DNA from: Thinopyrum elongatum
Taxonomy: Eukaryota; Streptophyta; Magnoliopsida; Poales; Poaceae
Reading direction: 5' to 3'
DNA: 64,000 bases
Assembly: GCA_011799875.1 (NCBI GenBank)
Contig: CM022302.1
Span: 319,962,144-320,026,143 of the forward strand
Within the stretch, counting starts at the first letter, position 1. Each line of letters opens with the position of its first letter. The notes beneath the pieces are model-generated. The model saw nothing but the letters and a program-made list of their open reading frames with translations, ran no database searches and was not told where the DNA came from. This document shows positions 44,434-55,523 of the stretch, piece by piece. The position numbers and the translations under genes are program-made.

Positions 44434-45711
44434 TCACTTCAATTTCACACCGTTGGGCCTTCTTCTGTATAGTGTGTCATTGACAAACTGATACATACTG
44501 GTCCTCCAGGCTACTCTTTGAGCTTCTTCTTGCTCTTCGGGAAGTTCTCTAGTTTGGAAGAAATGGACTATGTGCCTTGCCCAAGTTGGATCCTGAGGCT
44601 CGGCAACAAGGACTAGCGGCACCTCCTCATTCATGGGGGTGCATCCCTTGACAACGGGGACCAGTGGCCCGGCAGGACGGTGCAGCCCGGCAAGCGAAGG
44701 GGAGTTGTTCCCGGCAGGGTCCCTGCCAGGAGCCCCAAAAGGCTCTACCAGGAGAGGCTTACCGGAGTCCAATTTCCTCCTCTTCCGGGCCATTGTTGTC
44801 GGGGATACGGAGGGCTGAGTAAGATGGAGAACAAAAGTCCCTGGTTCCACAGGAAGCTTCTGCGCAGCGCACTTTGACAGGTGATCAGCAATGCTGTTTT
44901 CCGCACGGGGTACGTGCTCTGTTTGCATCCCGTCAAAGCGCTCCTCCAATCTTCTCACTTCCTCGACGTATGCCTCCATCAATGGGCTTTGGTAATCCTT
45001 GTTGACTTGTCTCACCACCAGTTGTGAATCTCCTCGAATGATCAGCTTCTTGATTCCCAATTCTGTGGCAATCCTGAGCCCGGCAAGAAGCCCTTCATAT
45101 TCCGCTGTATTGTTGGTCGCCTCCTCCCGGGGAAAGTGCATCTGGACGATGTACCTTAGGTGCTCTCCAGTGGGAGCCATGAGAAGCACGCCAGCCCCTT
45201 CACCTTGAAGGGAGAAAGCGCCATCGAAATACATGATCCATTCTTGGGGCGCTTCCTTGCCGGGGATAACTGTTTCCTGTACTTCTTGATCAGGGGTTGG
45301 CGTCCATTCTGCAATAAACTCTACCAACTCCCTGCTCTGGATTGTTGATGTGCTTTCAAACTTCAGGCCAAAGCTGGATAACTCCAATGCCCACTCCACT
45401 ATCCTGCCGGTGGCCTCTGGGTTTCGAAGTATCCTTTGCAACGGGAAGCAGGTCACAACCGTGATCTCATGGGCTTGGAAGTAGTGGCGCAGTTTTCTTG
45501 AGGCCATGATAAGTCCAAAGATCAATTTTTGCACGCCAGAATACCTGGATCTAGCCCCCTGCAACAGGGAGCTGACGAAGTATACTGGGCGCTGCACCAC
45601 CTTCTTCCTTGTCGTGTCCTTGGGGTTGCTTCCGCTGCCGTGCTCTTCTTTGTCCTGATCCATATTTTGGCCTTGCCAGGCCGCTCTCTTCCTCTTCCCC
45701 GGGTGGGACAC
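44434..45711 (-). pseudogene. pol: G3 RNase H and archaeal-type RNase H (425-codon ORF)
   Basis: The longest unbroken pol ORF of G3. It begins in the RNase H region (R-P-V-Y-F-V-S-S-L-L-Q-G-A), passes into the second RNase H with W-I-M-Y-F-D-G-A-F-S, A-E-Y-E-G-L-L-A-G, R-G-D-S-Q-L-V-V and S-I-A-D-H-L-S-K, then a variable linker, and ends in the integrase N-terminal region (Y-Q-F-V-N-D-T-L-Y). The catalytic Asp-Glu-Asp set is present. Confidence 0.87.
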
Positions 45712-46911
45712 TTGCTGAGGTGGCCGCTTCTTCCACTTCTCGCTGCGCTACTAGGGCCGCACTAACCACTTGATTAGTTGCTGCTAGATATAGCAGTAAC
45801 GGCTCTTGTGGTTTGGGTGCGACCAAAGTAGGCACAGAAGACAAGTAGGCCTTCAAATCCTGCAGTGCTGCATCTGCTTCTGGGGTCCACTTCATGGGTC
45901 CTGCCGTCTTCAAAATCTTGAAGAACGGCAAGGCGCGCTCGGCAAACTTGGAGATGAATCTGCTAAGCGTGGCAACGCATCCTGTCAAACGCCTCACATC
46001 CTTAACTGTCTTGGGTGCCTATATCTGCTCAATAGCCTTGATCTTGTCGTGGTTGGCCTCTATCCCACGGTGGGACACAAAAAAACCAAGTAGCTTGCCG
46101 GAGGGAACGCCAAACACGCACTTCTCCGGATTCAGTTTCAAGTTGATCTTGCGCAGATTAGCAAATGTCTCTTCTAAATCCTGGATGAGGGTTGATTTGT
46201 CCTCGGTCTTGACCACAATATCATCCATATAGGCTTCAATGTTCCTGTGCAACTGTGGTTCAAAGCCAATCTGGACTGCTCTTGAAAAGTGGACCCGGCA
46301 CTCTTCAACCCAAAAGGCATGCGCACAAAGCAGTACGTGCCGCATGGGGTGATGAATGAGGTCTTTTCTTCATCTTCCTTTGACATAAAAATCTGATGGC
46401 ATCCAGAGTATGCATCCAGAAAAGAGAGCAACTCACATCCTGAAGTAGAATCCATGATCTGGTCGATGCGCGGCAAGGGAAATGGGTCCTTTGGGCACAC
46501 CTTGTTTAGATCCGTAAAATCTATGCAAAGCCTCCATTTTCCTTTAGCCTTGCGCACAACCACTGGGTTTGCTAACCATGTTGGATGTAGTACTCCTCTG
46601 ACCAAACCAGCTGCTTCAAGTTTCTTGATTTCCTCAGCAATAAACTGTTGCCGCTCCAAGGCCTACTTCCGAACCTTCTGCTTGACGGGCCGGGCATGTG
46701 GGCAGATAGCAAGGTGGTGCTCGATTACCTCCCTGGGAACACCGGGGATATCAGATGGTTGCCAGGCAAACACATCGATATTCGCCCGCAGGAAGGCAAT
46801 GAGCACGCTTTCCTATTTGTCATCAAGGGTGGCGCTGATAGTGAAAGTACCATCGGCGCCAGCCAGCCCTGCCGCGACCTTTTTCACTTGGGGTGGAGCA
46901 GCCTTGGATCT
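45712..46911 (-). pseudogene. pol: G3 reverse transcriptase
   Basis: One ORF (46659-46174) has the fingers and palm: L-V-R-G-V-L-H-P-T-W-L-A-N, K-W-R-L-C-I-D-F-T-D-L-N-K, C-F-V-R-M-P-F-G-L-K-S-A. A one-base shift at about 46290 moves the Y-M-D-D-I-V-V-K box into the ORF 46345-46019. The RT thumb/connection follows in 45997-45551. Confidence 0.85.
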
Positions 46912-47601
46912 CTAGCTGTTGGAACTCTCTGGCGTGTCATCAATGGGCGCGGCACATTCCACAGAGGTACGCTTCCCGGATTCCTTGCCAGTGCCTCTGC
47001 TATGCTTTTCCTTGGCGGGAACTGTGGCTTCCGCGACCTCTGCCATGACCGCGTCCCGGTACATCTTAGCCACGCAAATAATTGCGTCTTTCTTGTCCGA
47101 CAGAACGGAAATGACGCCCATCGGCCCTGGCATCTTCAAGGTGTTTTAGGCATAGTGGGATACTGCCATGAATTTGGCCAGGGCCGGGCGCCCAAGGATC
47201 CCGTTGTACGGCAGGGGGAGGTCAACCACATCAAACACAACTTTCTCAGTCCTGTAGTTCAACTCTCCTCCAAATGTCACTGGCAACGTAACCTTTCCCT
47301 TAGGACGGCTCCTGCCGAGATTGACTCCTTGAAACGTGCCTGTGGCCTTAAGTTCTTCCTCTGCTATCTGGAGTTTGCTGATAACCTTTGGGGAAATCAG
47401 ATTCAACTCGGCCCCGCCGTCAACCAGCATCTTTGTGACCTTGAGGTTGCGAATTGTTGGTGAGACCAACAATGGCAAACACCCTACCACAGTAATGCGG
47501 TCGGGGTGGTCATCTTCATCAAAGATGATGGGCGTGCGTGACCACTTGAGCGGCTTCCGAGAATCTGCCGCTGGCTCCATGGCATTGACTTCACGCGCCA
47601 T
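46912..47601 (-). pseudogene. pol: G3 aspartic protease region
   Basis: T-K-M-L-V-D-G-G-A-E-L-N-L-I (Gly to Glu next to the active site), F-G-G-E-L-N-Y, L-P-L-P-Y-N-G-I-L-G-R-P-A-L-A-K. A stop at about 47146 separates the last part. Confidence 0.78.
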
Positions 47602-49724
47602 TGTTTAAGTTGGCGGTGAGAGGAGTGCAAAGATGCACCCCCGTCAATGCACAGGGCGTTAGTGGCCTTCTGGAATTCCTTCTCGCTAGTTTCCTCTTCA
47701 TTCCCTCCATCACTCTCATTACTGCAATCCTCCTTCTCTCGGCCTTTGGCGGGTTTCCCTTGGTTCCGAGGAGCCTTGCCTGGGCGATTTGCTTCACCAC
47801 CCCGGCCCTTCCCGCCAGCGCCATTCTGACCTTTTTCCTTATCGCGCTTTTCATACTCAGCCTTCTGTCTCTTGACGGGCTGCTCAACCTGATGACACTC
47901 CTGGAGATCATGGCCCTTGGTCCGATGAATCTTACAGTACGGCCCATCACTTTTCCCAGCTTTCTCGGCAGCCGCCGCCTCCCGGCAGTCAGAGCATGCG
48001 GTAGCCTCCTTGCCGGGGGCTTCAGCCTTGGCCTTCTTGCCGATACTAGCCGTGCCTGATCCCTCAACGGCCATCACTGTCTTATCCATGTGCTTCTTGT
48101 TCTTCTTCTTCTTACTGATGGTTTCATCGTCATCTTCTGAGTCGATGTCGACGCAATCTTCCTCTCCAGCAAGTTTCCTCCCCTCCTCCACCCGAGCACA
48201 TCTGTCCACCAAAGTGTAGAGCTCCTTCACAGTCTTGGGTAACCGAACATTCATCCTGGAACGTATCCTGCGGTTGCGCATGTTGGATTGGAAGGCAGCT
48301 ATCATGACAGCTGGGTGGATATCTAGGATATTTCTGTGGACTCGACTGAATCTCTGCAAGTACTTCCGTAGAGTTTCTCCTTCTTTCTGCCGGAGAAGCT
48401 GCAAGTCGCTAGGCCACCCTGGTTCTTGATGGCCGCCCGTGAAGGCACCAATGAACTCGTGGCATAGGTCAGCCTAGGTCAAAATGGAGTTCTCCGGCAG
48501 GTGCATCAGCCAAGACCTCACATTTGACTTGAGGGCCAAAGGGAAGTAGTTGGTGAACACCTTCTCATCTCTTCCCCCGGCAGCTTGAATAGCGATGGTG
48601 TAGATGCTCAAGAACTCTGTCGGGTTTAGTCTCCCATCATACTTCTCGGGTGTCTCTGGCTTGAACGTGCGAGTGGACGGCCAACGGAGTTGCCGCAGCT
48701 CACGGGTGAAGGCAGGGCACCCAACCTCGAAAGGTAGGCACCCGCCATCTTCGAGCGCGGGCTCATCAACATCAGGGCCATCACACCCATTGGATCGGCG
48801 GGGGTTGTCGCGGCGCCGCTCATCGATGATGCACGCGCCTTCCCTTCGCCTGCCCTCCGGGGCACGCTGTCGGCCTTGACGCACTCGAGGATCTGACGAG
48901 GCCATCGAGACGTCATCGGGCGCCTGGTTTTGCGGCTCCCGGGCAGCTTGCCGTGGTGGGGATTGCACCGTCAGGGTGGCCCCTCCCGCACTACTAGCCG
49001 CACGAGCCGTCGTTGCTGCCTAGGAAGGCCGTGGCGGTCCGGCCAGATGTGATCCTTCCGCCTCGGAGAAACCAATCAAACTTTGGATGGTGGCTCGCCA
49101 CTCATCCATCTGGTCTGCCGCCGGTGGAAATCTCAACAGCAGTTGGGCTCGTGCCATGGCCTCTGAGGCAGTGCTTGGCATAGGTGATGACGATGTAGAT
49201 CATAGTGTCGCTCGGCTCCTCACATTGCCGGTGGTGACTGCGCCGCGCCCTTGCTGCTGCGAACCAGCCGTTTGGACGGCATGATGACGCGGCGGAGGCG
49301 CCTGAGGGCCAGCGGCTCCGTTGGGCACAGTAGCTGGGTCAACCCGCCCCGGGGGTGGCGCGTGCCCTGCGGTCGCAAACACAGCGGGGGCGGCCGGTGA
49401 GTTGCGATTCGCCCCAGAACGAGCATCATCACTGCGGCTGTGCCTATTGGCGAGGAGAAGCGGTTCAGGCGGAACGATCCCTCCATCCGTACCTCGTGGA
49501 GCATGGCCGTCAGGATGTTGTTGATGCTGTCCTTCCCCGGTACCTCCCGTTCCTGCTTCGGCCGTTGGGGAGGTGGTGACGGCGCCGCCTGCGCCGAGCA
49601 CGTCCCCCATAGCATCCACACCCTCGCGAGCCCCCGCAATCCCCGTGACGTCGACGGTCGTGGGCGGCGGAGCCTTTGAGGTGGACAGGTGATTTGCAGC
49701 TCCGAGCTTCCTCTTGGGCGCCAT
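47602..49724 (-). pseudogene. gag: G3 gag
   Basis: The ATG at 49724 starts M-A-P-K-R-K. The long ORF 48404-47484 holds the R-F-S-R-V-H-R-N-I-L block, a Lys-rich stretch and the knuckle Y-C-K-I-H-x4-G-H-D-L-Q-E-C. The capsid block (48968-48474) is preserved up to a stop in place of Trp in S-T-W-A-D. At the end of gag a one-base shift after H-R-Q-L-K-Q-W leads into the protease frame. The variable Pro/Ala region (49500-49000) is frame-shifted. Confidence 0.85.
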
Positions 49725-49802
49725 AGTCGATGACGCCGTCGACGATGAAAATGTCAATGAAGATGACGTGCAGCGTACGCTATCGGTTTCGCACAAGTGA
49801 TC

Positions 49803-49820
49803 CCCCTACCTGGCGCGCCA
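49803..49820 (-). other. G3 primer-binding site
   Basis: TGGCGCGCCAGGTAGGGG on the minus strand, four bases inside the LTR boundary; identical in G2 and G5. Confidence 0.85.
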
Positions 49821-49824
49821 AAGA

Positions 49825-50729
49825 TGTCGTGGGAAATCACGGCCACCTATGGGGCCATGAGCCCCTTTTGGTTCGGCGGGGGGATGGGCTCGATGCACAA
49901 AGAGCAGAGAAGCGTCACGCAGAACGGCAGAGATCACACGAGCAGTCTTTACCCAGGTTCGGGCCACCGTGAGGCATAAAACACTACTCCTGCTTTGGTG
50001 GATTGCTGGTGGATAATGGAGGTGAATGTAGCACACTTGCCCGGCAAGGTCGCTCTAGGGGCGAGAATGGCTACACACGGATGGATATGCGAGGGTCCAA
50101 CCCTTTCTACGGTCACCATGGGCCTCCTTTTATAGATTAAGGGGTCACCATAGTGGCAAATCAGTCTTTGCGTACTGATTAGATAGCCAACAGTGCTATC
50201 ATATCTAACTCTGCAGGCTGACAGAGCGCATTAAATGCGCCGCTCAATGTCACATCAAAGCTCGCCCGGCAGGCCCTGCCGGGCTGTTTTGCGAGCTTCA
50301 CGCCTGCTCGCTTGACACATCTCAGGACAGGTGTCATATGGAGGTGTTTGCTGTAGGAAGTGGCTGCCATGTGGCAGAAAGCAACCACTTAGTCACCTTG
50401 GAGCTTGACACCGCTTTGATTACTGACTTGCATCGCTTGTGAGGTGGAGCGGTGGAGTGGCTTGCCTCCGCCAGCCTCGGCAGGCTTGCCGGGACGATCT
50501 GGAGCTTGTTTCCGGGGCAAAACCCAACCCTGCCAGGATCGCCTGCCCAGCAAGGTAGGTCCTTCCCTTGGCGATGCCTCATTCCTCTGGCTCACCTTGG
50601 CCTTCTCGACTTGCACTTGGATCCTTCAAAGGAATTGATCCTCCTTGTTTGGTATGATCTTGGTCTTGTAATCTTGTCTCTGGCCTGTGCATAGTCCGTG
50701 CAATGGACCCAGGGTCTGTTGCACCGCCA
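49825..50729 (-). repeat. G3 5' LTR (905 bp)
   Basis: TGTCGTGGGAAATC to GCACCGCCA; the terminus is mutated (CCA instead of ACA). A minus-strand TATAAAAGG lies at 50134-50126. Confidence 0.92.
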
Positions 50730-50987
50730 CACACCGATGGGGTGAGCGGGAGGAAACTGTGCGTCTCCGTGACCCGCACCGGTGAGAACTTGATCGATGG
50801 CATGCTGAGGAGGCTGGGTCATGCCCGCAGCCCCTGTCCCAGCCGCAACAGGAATGTTAGTTGCCCCGCCCACCTCACCGGTTTCATCCGCCACAGCTGC
50901 GGCACCCGTGGTGCCCGTAGTTACGGGCAACAAAGCCTTAGAGAAGGAAGGATGTGTTCCAGCTCCGCTCTTCTTCTTGGGAGCCAT
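50730..50987 (-). pseudogene. gag: G2 gag, N-terminal part
   Basis: The ATG at 50987 opens M-A-P-K-K-K-S-G and continues in frame for about 86 codons through an Ala/Thr/Gly-rich region to the G3 insertion point. The rest of G2 gag continues at 40447 and below. Confidence 0.82.
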
Positions 50988-51050
50988 GGAGGACGAAGGT
51001 CGATGAAGATTGACGCGCTGGTCACTGCTTCAGGTTTGCACAAGTGACGC

Positions 51051-51068
51051 CCCCTACCTGGCGCGCCA
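51051..51068 (-). other. G2 primer-binding site
   Basis: TGGCGCGCCAGGTAGGGG on the minus strand, next to the 5' LTR at 51073. Confidence 0.85.
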
Positions 51069-51072
51069 AAGA

Positions 51073-52016
51073 TGTCGGTGTGGAAGCACGATCACCTATG
51101 GGGCAGGGGTGCCCTTTGTGGTTCGGCATGGGGACGGTCACGTTGCATAAAGAGCAGAAGTAGTGGGGGACAACACGGCGATGGACTCCTTCTCTTTTAC
51201 CCAGGTTTGGGCCGCTTTGCAGTGTAAAACCCTACTCCTGCTTTGGTGGATTAATCCGGAGGTGGAAGAAGGCTCCACGTGCTCTGGCCCGGCAAGGATG
51301 CCTTGGGTAAAGCAATGTGAGCTTACAAATGCTGGGGGTCGAAGTGTTCGAACCTCTTGCTAGGTTGCCTTGGGCTTCCTTTTATAGGCTAAGGGGCAAC
51401 CACAATGGTAAAACAGTCATTAGGGTGTGATTAGATAGCTAACAGTGCTATCATACCTAACTCTGGCAGTTAAGACAAAGTGAATTAAATGCACTGCTAG
51501 GTGTCGTGTCGAGAGCGAATCCTGGCAAGCCTGTCACGCCGCTGATCTGCCTCTTGTTATCAGCTTGACATGCCTCCTGGATGGGTGTCAATAAAGTTAA
51601 TCTCTTCTCCCTGATGCTGCCACGTGCTCGAGAGGATACACCTGGTTGCTTAACACCTTGACACCGCATGGATGAGTGACTTGGGTGCGATAAGGTGGAG
51701 CGGTGGCGTCTTGGTGGGGATTCCTTATTGAAAAGAGCTTGGCGGGGTTTGGCCTTGGCGACCCCGGTAGGCCTGCTGGGGTAAACCTGAACTTGTCCTC
51801 GGGGTGGCCTTGACCTGGCCAGGCTCTCCTGCCCGGCAAGGGAGGCTTTCCCAAGGTGATATCTTGTTGTCTTGTAATTCTTAATGCTCTCCTTGATCTC
51901 ACGAAGATCGGCTTCTCTGGCTTGATTTCGTGTCATGCATTGATGTTGGATGTATGATCGATGACACGCCTGCGCACGAGCTCGGTCGACAAACGCCAAT
52001 GTTTGTTGCACCGACA
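51073..52016 (-). repeat. G2 5' LTR (944 bp)
   Basis: TGTCGGTGTGGAAGC to TTGCACCGACA, followed by the CCCTC duplication. A minus-strand TATAAAAGG lies at 51386-51378. Confidence 0.92.
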
Positions 52017-52021
52017 CCCTC

Positions 52022-53513
52022 TCTCCGAAGAGGAGGTCAGCCTCAGAGTGGAAGATTTCATCGTCCCTGAGGACCCGCTGGATCAAGAACGGTTTAAGAG
52101 GCAACTTATAGCCACTGCACGAAGCCTGAAGAAGAAGCTAAAATAGCTAAAAGCTGAACAACACACACACAACGACAGATGGACAAAAGTCCTATGCCGA
52201 CGTTTGCTGCCACAATTTGACGACAAGGCCCTTGAGCCCGCGCCCCCAAGGTATACTCAGGCACACCACCATGACCGCCCCCTCGAGGACGGGATAGGAC
52301 GACTGGAGAGGCCGAACACCCACCTGCACCACCTCGTCGGAGAGGCAAGGAACCAATGTTGCCAGAGGACCCATACGATCTATGACATGACCTGGCCACT
52401 AGAGCAGGTTAGACAAGATCCATATATGGACCTAAAGGGTACACCCCCACTAGACGGGGTGGATACCAAGCTTGGCGCAACCGAAATGACAGAGCTCGGG
52501 AGCAGCACCGGGCCCGGATGGCAGCCGATCTCCGGTGTGACATGGCCTGGGTCAGGGGCGCCACTCACCAAATGTGTTTTATAGATGAGGTGATGCAGCA
52601 TCAGTTCCTCGAAGGGTTTAAACCCATAAACATCAAACAATATGACAGGACAACAGACCCAGCCATGTGGATCGAAGACTTCCTTCTCCACATTCATATG
52701 GCCCGAGGAGATGATCTCCATGCCATAAAATACTTGCCATTAAAGCTTAAAGGACCAGCTAGGCATTGGTTGAACAGCCTCCCCGAAAACTCCATAGGGA
52801 GCTGGGAAGAGCTCCAGGATGCTTTCTGAGTTAACTTTCAAGGCACTTATGTTCGGCCTCCGGATGCCGATGACCTGAGCCATGTGGTCCAGCAGCCTGG
52901 TGAGTCAGCCCAGCAATTTTGGAATAGGTTCTTGACTAAGAAGAACCAAATCGTCGACTGTCCGGATGCTGAGGTGAAAGCCGCGTTCAGACATAGCATC
53001 CGGGACGAATGGTTAGTTCGTCAGCTTGGCCAAGATAAGCCGAAGACAATGTCTGCCCTTACTTCACTTACGACCCGCTTTTGTGCGGGCAAAGACAGCT
53101 AGTTGGCTCGTAGAAGCAACAAACCTAAAGACCCCATCACCTCAGACGTCCGGGACGGAAACAGAAAACCACGACGCAACAAGAACAAGTGTCAGCACAG
53201 CGGTGGTGAAACCGAGGACACGACAGTAAATGATGGATTCAGCAACTCAAAATCGGGACCGTGGAAGAAGCCCCCTAAAGAGAACAGGGACGGCCCGACC
53301 GCACTAGACAAAATCTTGGATAGGCCCTACCAGATTCACGGCACCCCAGATAAGCCCACCAACCACACCAACCATAACTGTTGGGTGATCAAACATGCCG
53401 ACAAACTTGCAGCCGAGGAGCAAGGTAAGGGCCCCCGCAGCAAGGACGATGACAATCCTCGCGGGACGAACAATGGAGGCCGGAAGCAATTCTTTCCTAA
53501 GGTAAAACTATGA
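52022..53513 (+). pseudogene. gag: G4 gag, 3' part
   Basis: It continues the frame from 30953. The segment passes E-R-F-K-R-Q-L-I-A-T-A-R-S-L-K-K-K and then loses frame around 52150-52560. The retrotransposon gag core (52518-53102) has F-K-P-I-N-I-K-Q-Y-D-R-T-T-D-P-A-M-W and P-A-R-H-W-L-N-S-L-P, with a stop at 52827-52829. The last ORF (53103-53513) is basic, with an H-x3-N-H-N-C-W knuckle-like motif. Confidence 0.8.
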
Positions 53514-54222
53514 ACATGATCTATGCCACGCACATACCCAAGAAGGAGAGGAAGCGCGCACTTCGGGACATTTACACCGTAGAGCCGGTAGCCGTGAAAT
53601 TCAACCCATGGTCGGCATATCCGATCACCTTCGACCGCAGGGACCACCCAACTAGTATCCGTCATGGAGGATCGATGGCCCTGGTGCTTGACCCCATTAT
53701 CGATGGTATCACTTAACTAGAGTCCTCTTGGATGGAGGCAGTAGCCTCAATCTGATCTATTCAAATACAGTAAGGAAAATGGGTATTAATCCATCAACGA
53801 TCAAACCCAGCAACACCACCTTTAAAGGAGTAATCCCAGGCCACGAAGCCCGCTGCTTGGGCACTGTGACATTGGAAGTAGTGTTCGGCTCGCCCGACAA
53901 CTTCCGCAGCGAAGACTTTATCTTCGACATTGTCCCTTTTTGCAGCGGCTATCACGCACTCCTTGGTCGTACGGCGTTGGCTCATTTCAACACCATCCCC
54001 CATTACGCATACCTGAAGCTAAAGATGCCCGGACCCAAGGGTATCATCACTGTTAATGGCAACATGGAACGCTCACTCTGGACTGAGGAGCATAGAGTGG
54101 CTCTAGCAGCCGAAGTCCAAATCGACAGCGAGGGGCCAAAGTACCAGCCCGCCGTCAAGGCGCGAGAGGCAAGTAAACAGGCACGAGCCCTATCTCAGCT
54201 CCCGGAGCCTCCCTATGCTTAA
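53510..54222 (+). pseudogene. G4 aspartic protease
   Basis: It overlaps the gag end in another frame (ATG 53510). It contains the V-K-F-N-P-W-S-A-Y-P-I-T-F-D block, then, after a stop at 53714-53716 and a resumed frame, the active site L-D-G-G-S-S-L-N-L-I, a G-S-P-D-N-F flap region and H-A-L-L-G-R-T-A-L-A-H-F. It ends at TAA 54220-54222. No RT follows. Confidence 0.8.
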
Positions 54223-55523
54223 CATAAATAGGGATATGCACCCCACATCATGCGCACCCTAGCCGCACAGTACATGCCTCGTATGCACAACTTCGCGCTT
54301 AAAATACCATGGGCAGCTGTGGGGATTAACCATCCAAGAGCCAAGAGTTCGGCTTAACCGAGCTATGGCCAAACACATCTTCAGACAGTAATAGGTACCA
54401 TCTAGGACCTATCCAGCTTCAAGCTAAATACATTGCGGCAACTTCTCAAGACCCTCTCTCAAGGGCCCGTTGGCCGATTATTATCCCCTCCAAGGAGTTC
54501 TTCCTCCCCTCAAGAGCAAAGGCACAGACGTGCAACAGGGCACATTAGGGATGTCAAACCATGCATTAAGGCCCTGTGTAAACCTTTCCTCTATAAAATT
54601 TATTTTTTAACAAAGTATCTCTAACAGTTGCTTCGGCAATTTGGATTGTATGGTTAGACATGACGTGTTCACCAGAAATAAAGACCACTCTTTATGGTCC
54701 TCTTGCAGTCATTTATGTTGCATAACCATTTCCGCTCTTCGATGCTAAAACAAACTAGTTCGGTACAAATTTTCTTTAGATGCGATCGGCTAATAGACCG
54801 GGGGCTCGATTATAAACTCGCCCCAAGCATCACCCCATCACTAGTCTCTATTTCATGTGCTCGGTGTCTCGGATATTGCATTATATGAATTAGTTCCGAA
54901 TTATGTCATGGGTCAATAGTTGGGTTGCCCGACTCCTGTGTTTACCCTCTTATGTTCCGCATGTTCGGCTAGGAGGGTACAGGGAGAACCACTGTGATTG
55001 TACTTCCAGCTCGCCTAGTTAAGTACCTCAGTGGAGAAAGCCGAAAACTGACTGTCATAATAAGTGAGAACTGGTCGGCGATCCGATGACAAGTGTTAAA
55101 CTACAAATCGATGGAGGTTACGCCGTGTTATACGAAGGGTTTGTCTTCACACAAACCATGTGATGAAGGTATATACCTTGGCTCATCCCAACATCACAAA
55201 ACACTGGGGTCTAGTCACTAGCCCTGCAGTCAAGCTCCTATGGCTAAGTGAAAGCACTAAAACTGCATAGTCTGATTGCCTTGTTTCCCTCACACGCTAC
55301 TGCCTTCGGGCACCGAGATGCCAGCTAAGGGTCATAGTGTGAAGTTTGAAACACACTTTGTAGCATCTAGAAAGGGGCTAAAGCCGATGACTGGTAACTT
55401 TCAAATTAAAACAGCCGCACAGGAGTCAAAATAAACAAAAGCAGACAGAGTGTGATAAACCATACAAAGCAACCGCATTATAAAGCAAAAGGTTTAGCTG
55501 TCATCTGACACATGATAATGCGC
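54223..55523. other. G4 3' region between protease and the antisense gene
   Basis: No supported ORF in either strand. The two opposing G4 transcription units converge here, so it probably holds both 3' ends. Confidence 0.5.

Larger units (their letters stand above)
40448..50729 (-). mobile_element. G3: complete Tat-type Gypsy retrotransposon, minus strand, nested in G2 gag
   Basis: Two LTRs of equal length, 905 bp each (40448-41352 and 49825-50729). PBS at 49820-49803, gag, protease, RT, RNase H, archaeal-type RNase H and integrase lie on the minus strand, and a spacer with an opposite-strand transcription unit lies next to the 3' LTR. The flanking duplication is CACGC (40443-40447) versus CACAC (50730-50734), one mismatch. 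In roughly the first 300 bp I count about 27 differences between the LTRs, mostly transitions, so the insertion is not recent. Confidence 0.9.
30954..52016 (-). mobile_element. G2: complete Tat-type Gypsy retrotransposon, minus strand, split by G3
   Basis: LTRs at 30954-31895 and 51073-52016 and a perfect 5-bp duplication CCCTC (30949-30953 and 52017-52021). Internal order on the minus strand: PBS (51068-51051), gag (split by G3), protease, RT, RNase H, archaeal-type RNase H, integrase, then an opposite-strand B3-like gene. Its LTR is a diverged relative of those in G1, G3 and G5, while the coding region is closely related. Confidence 0.93.
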
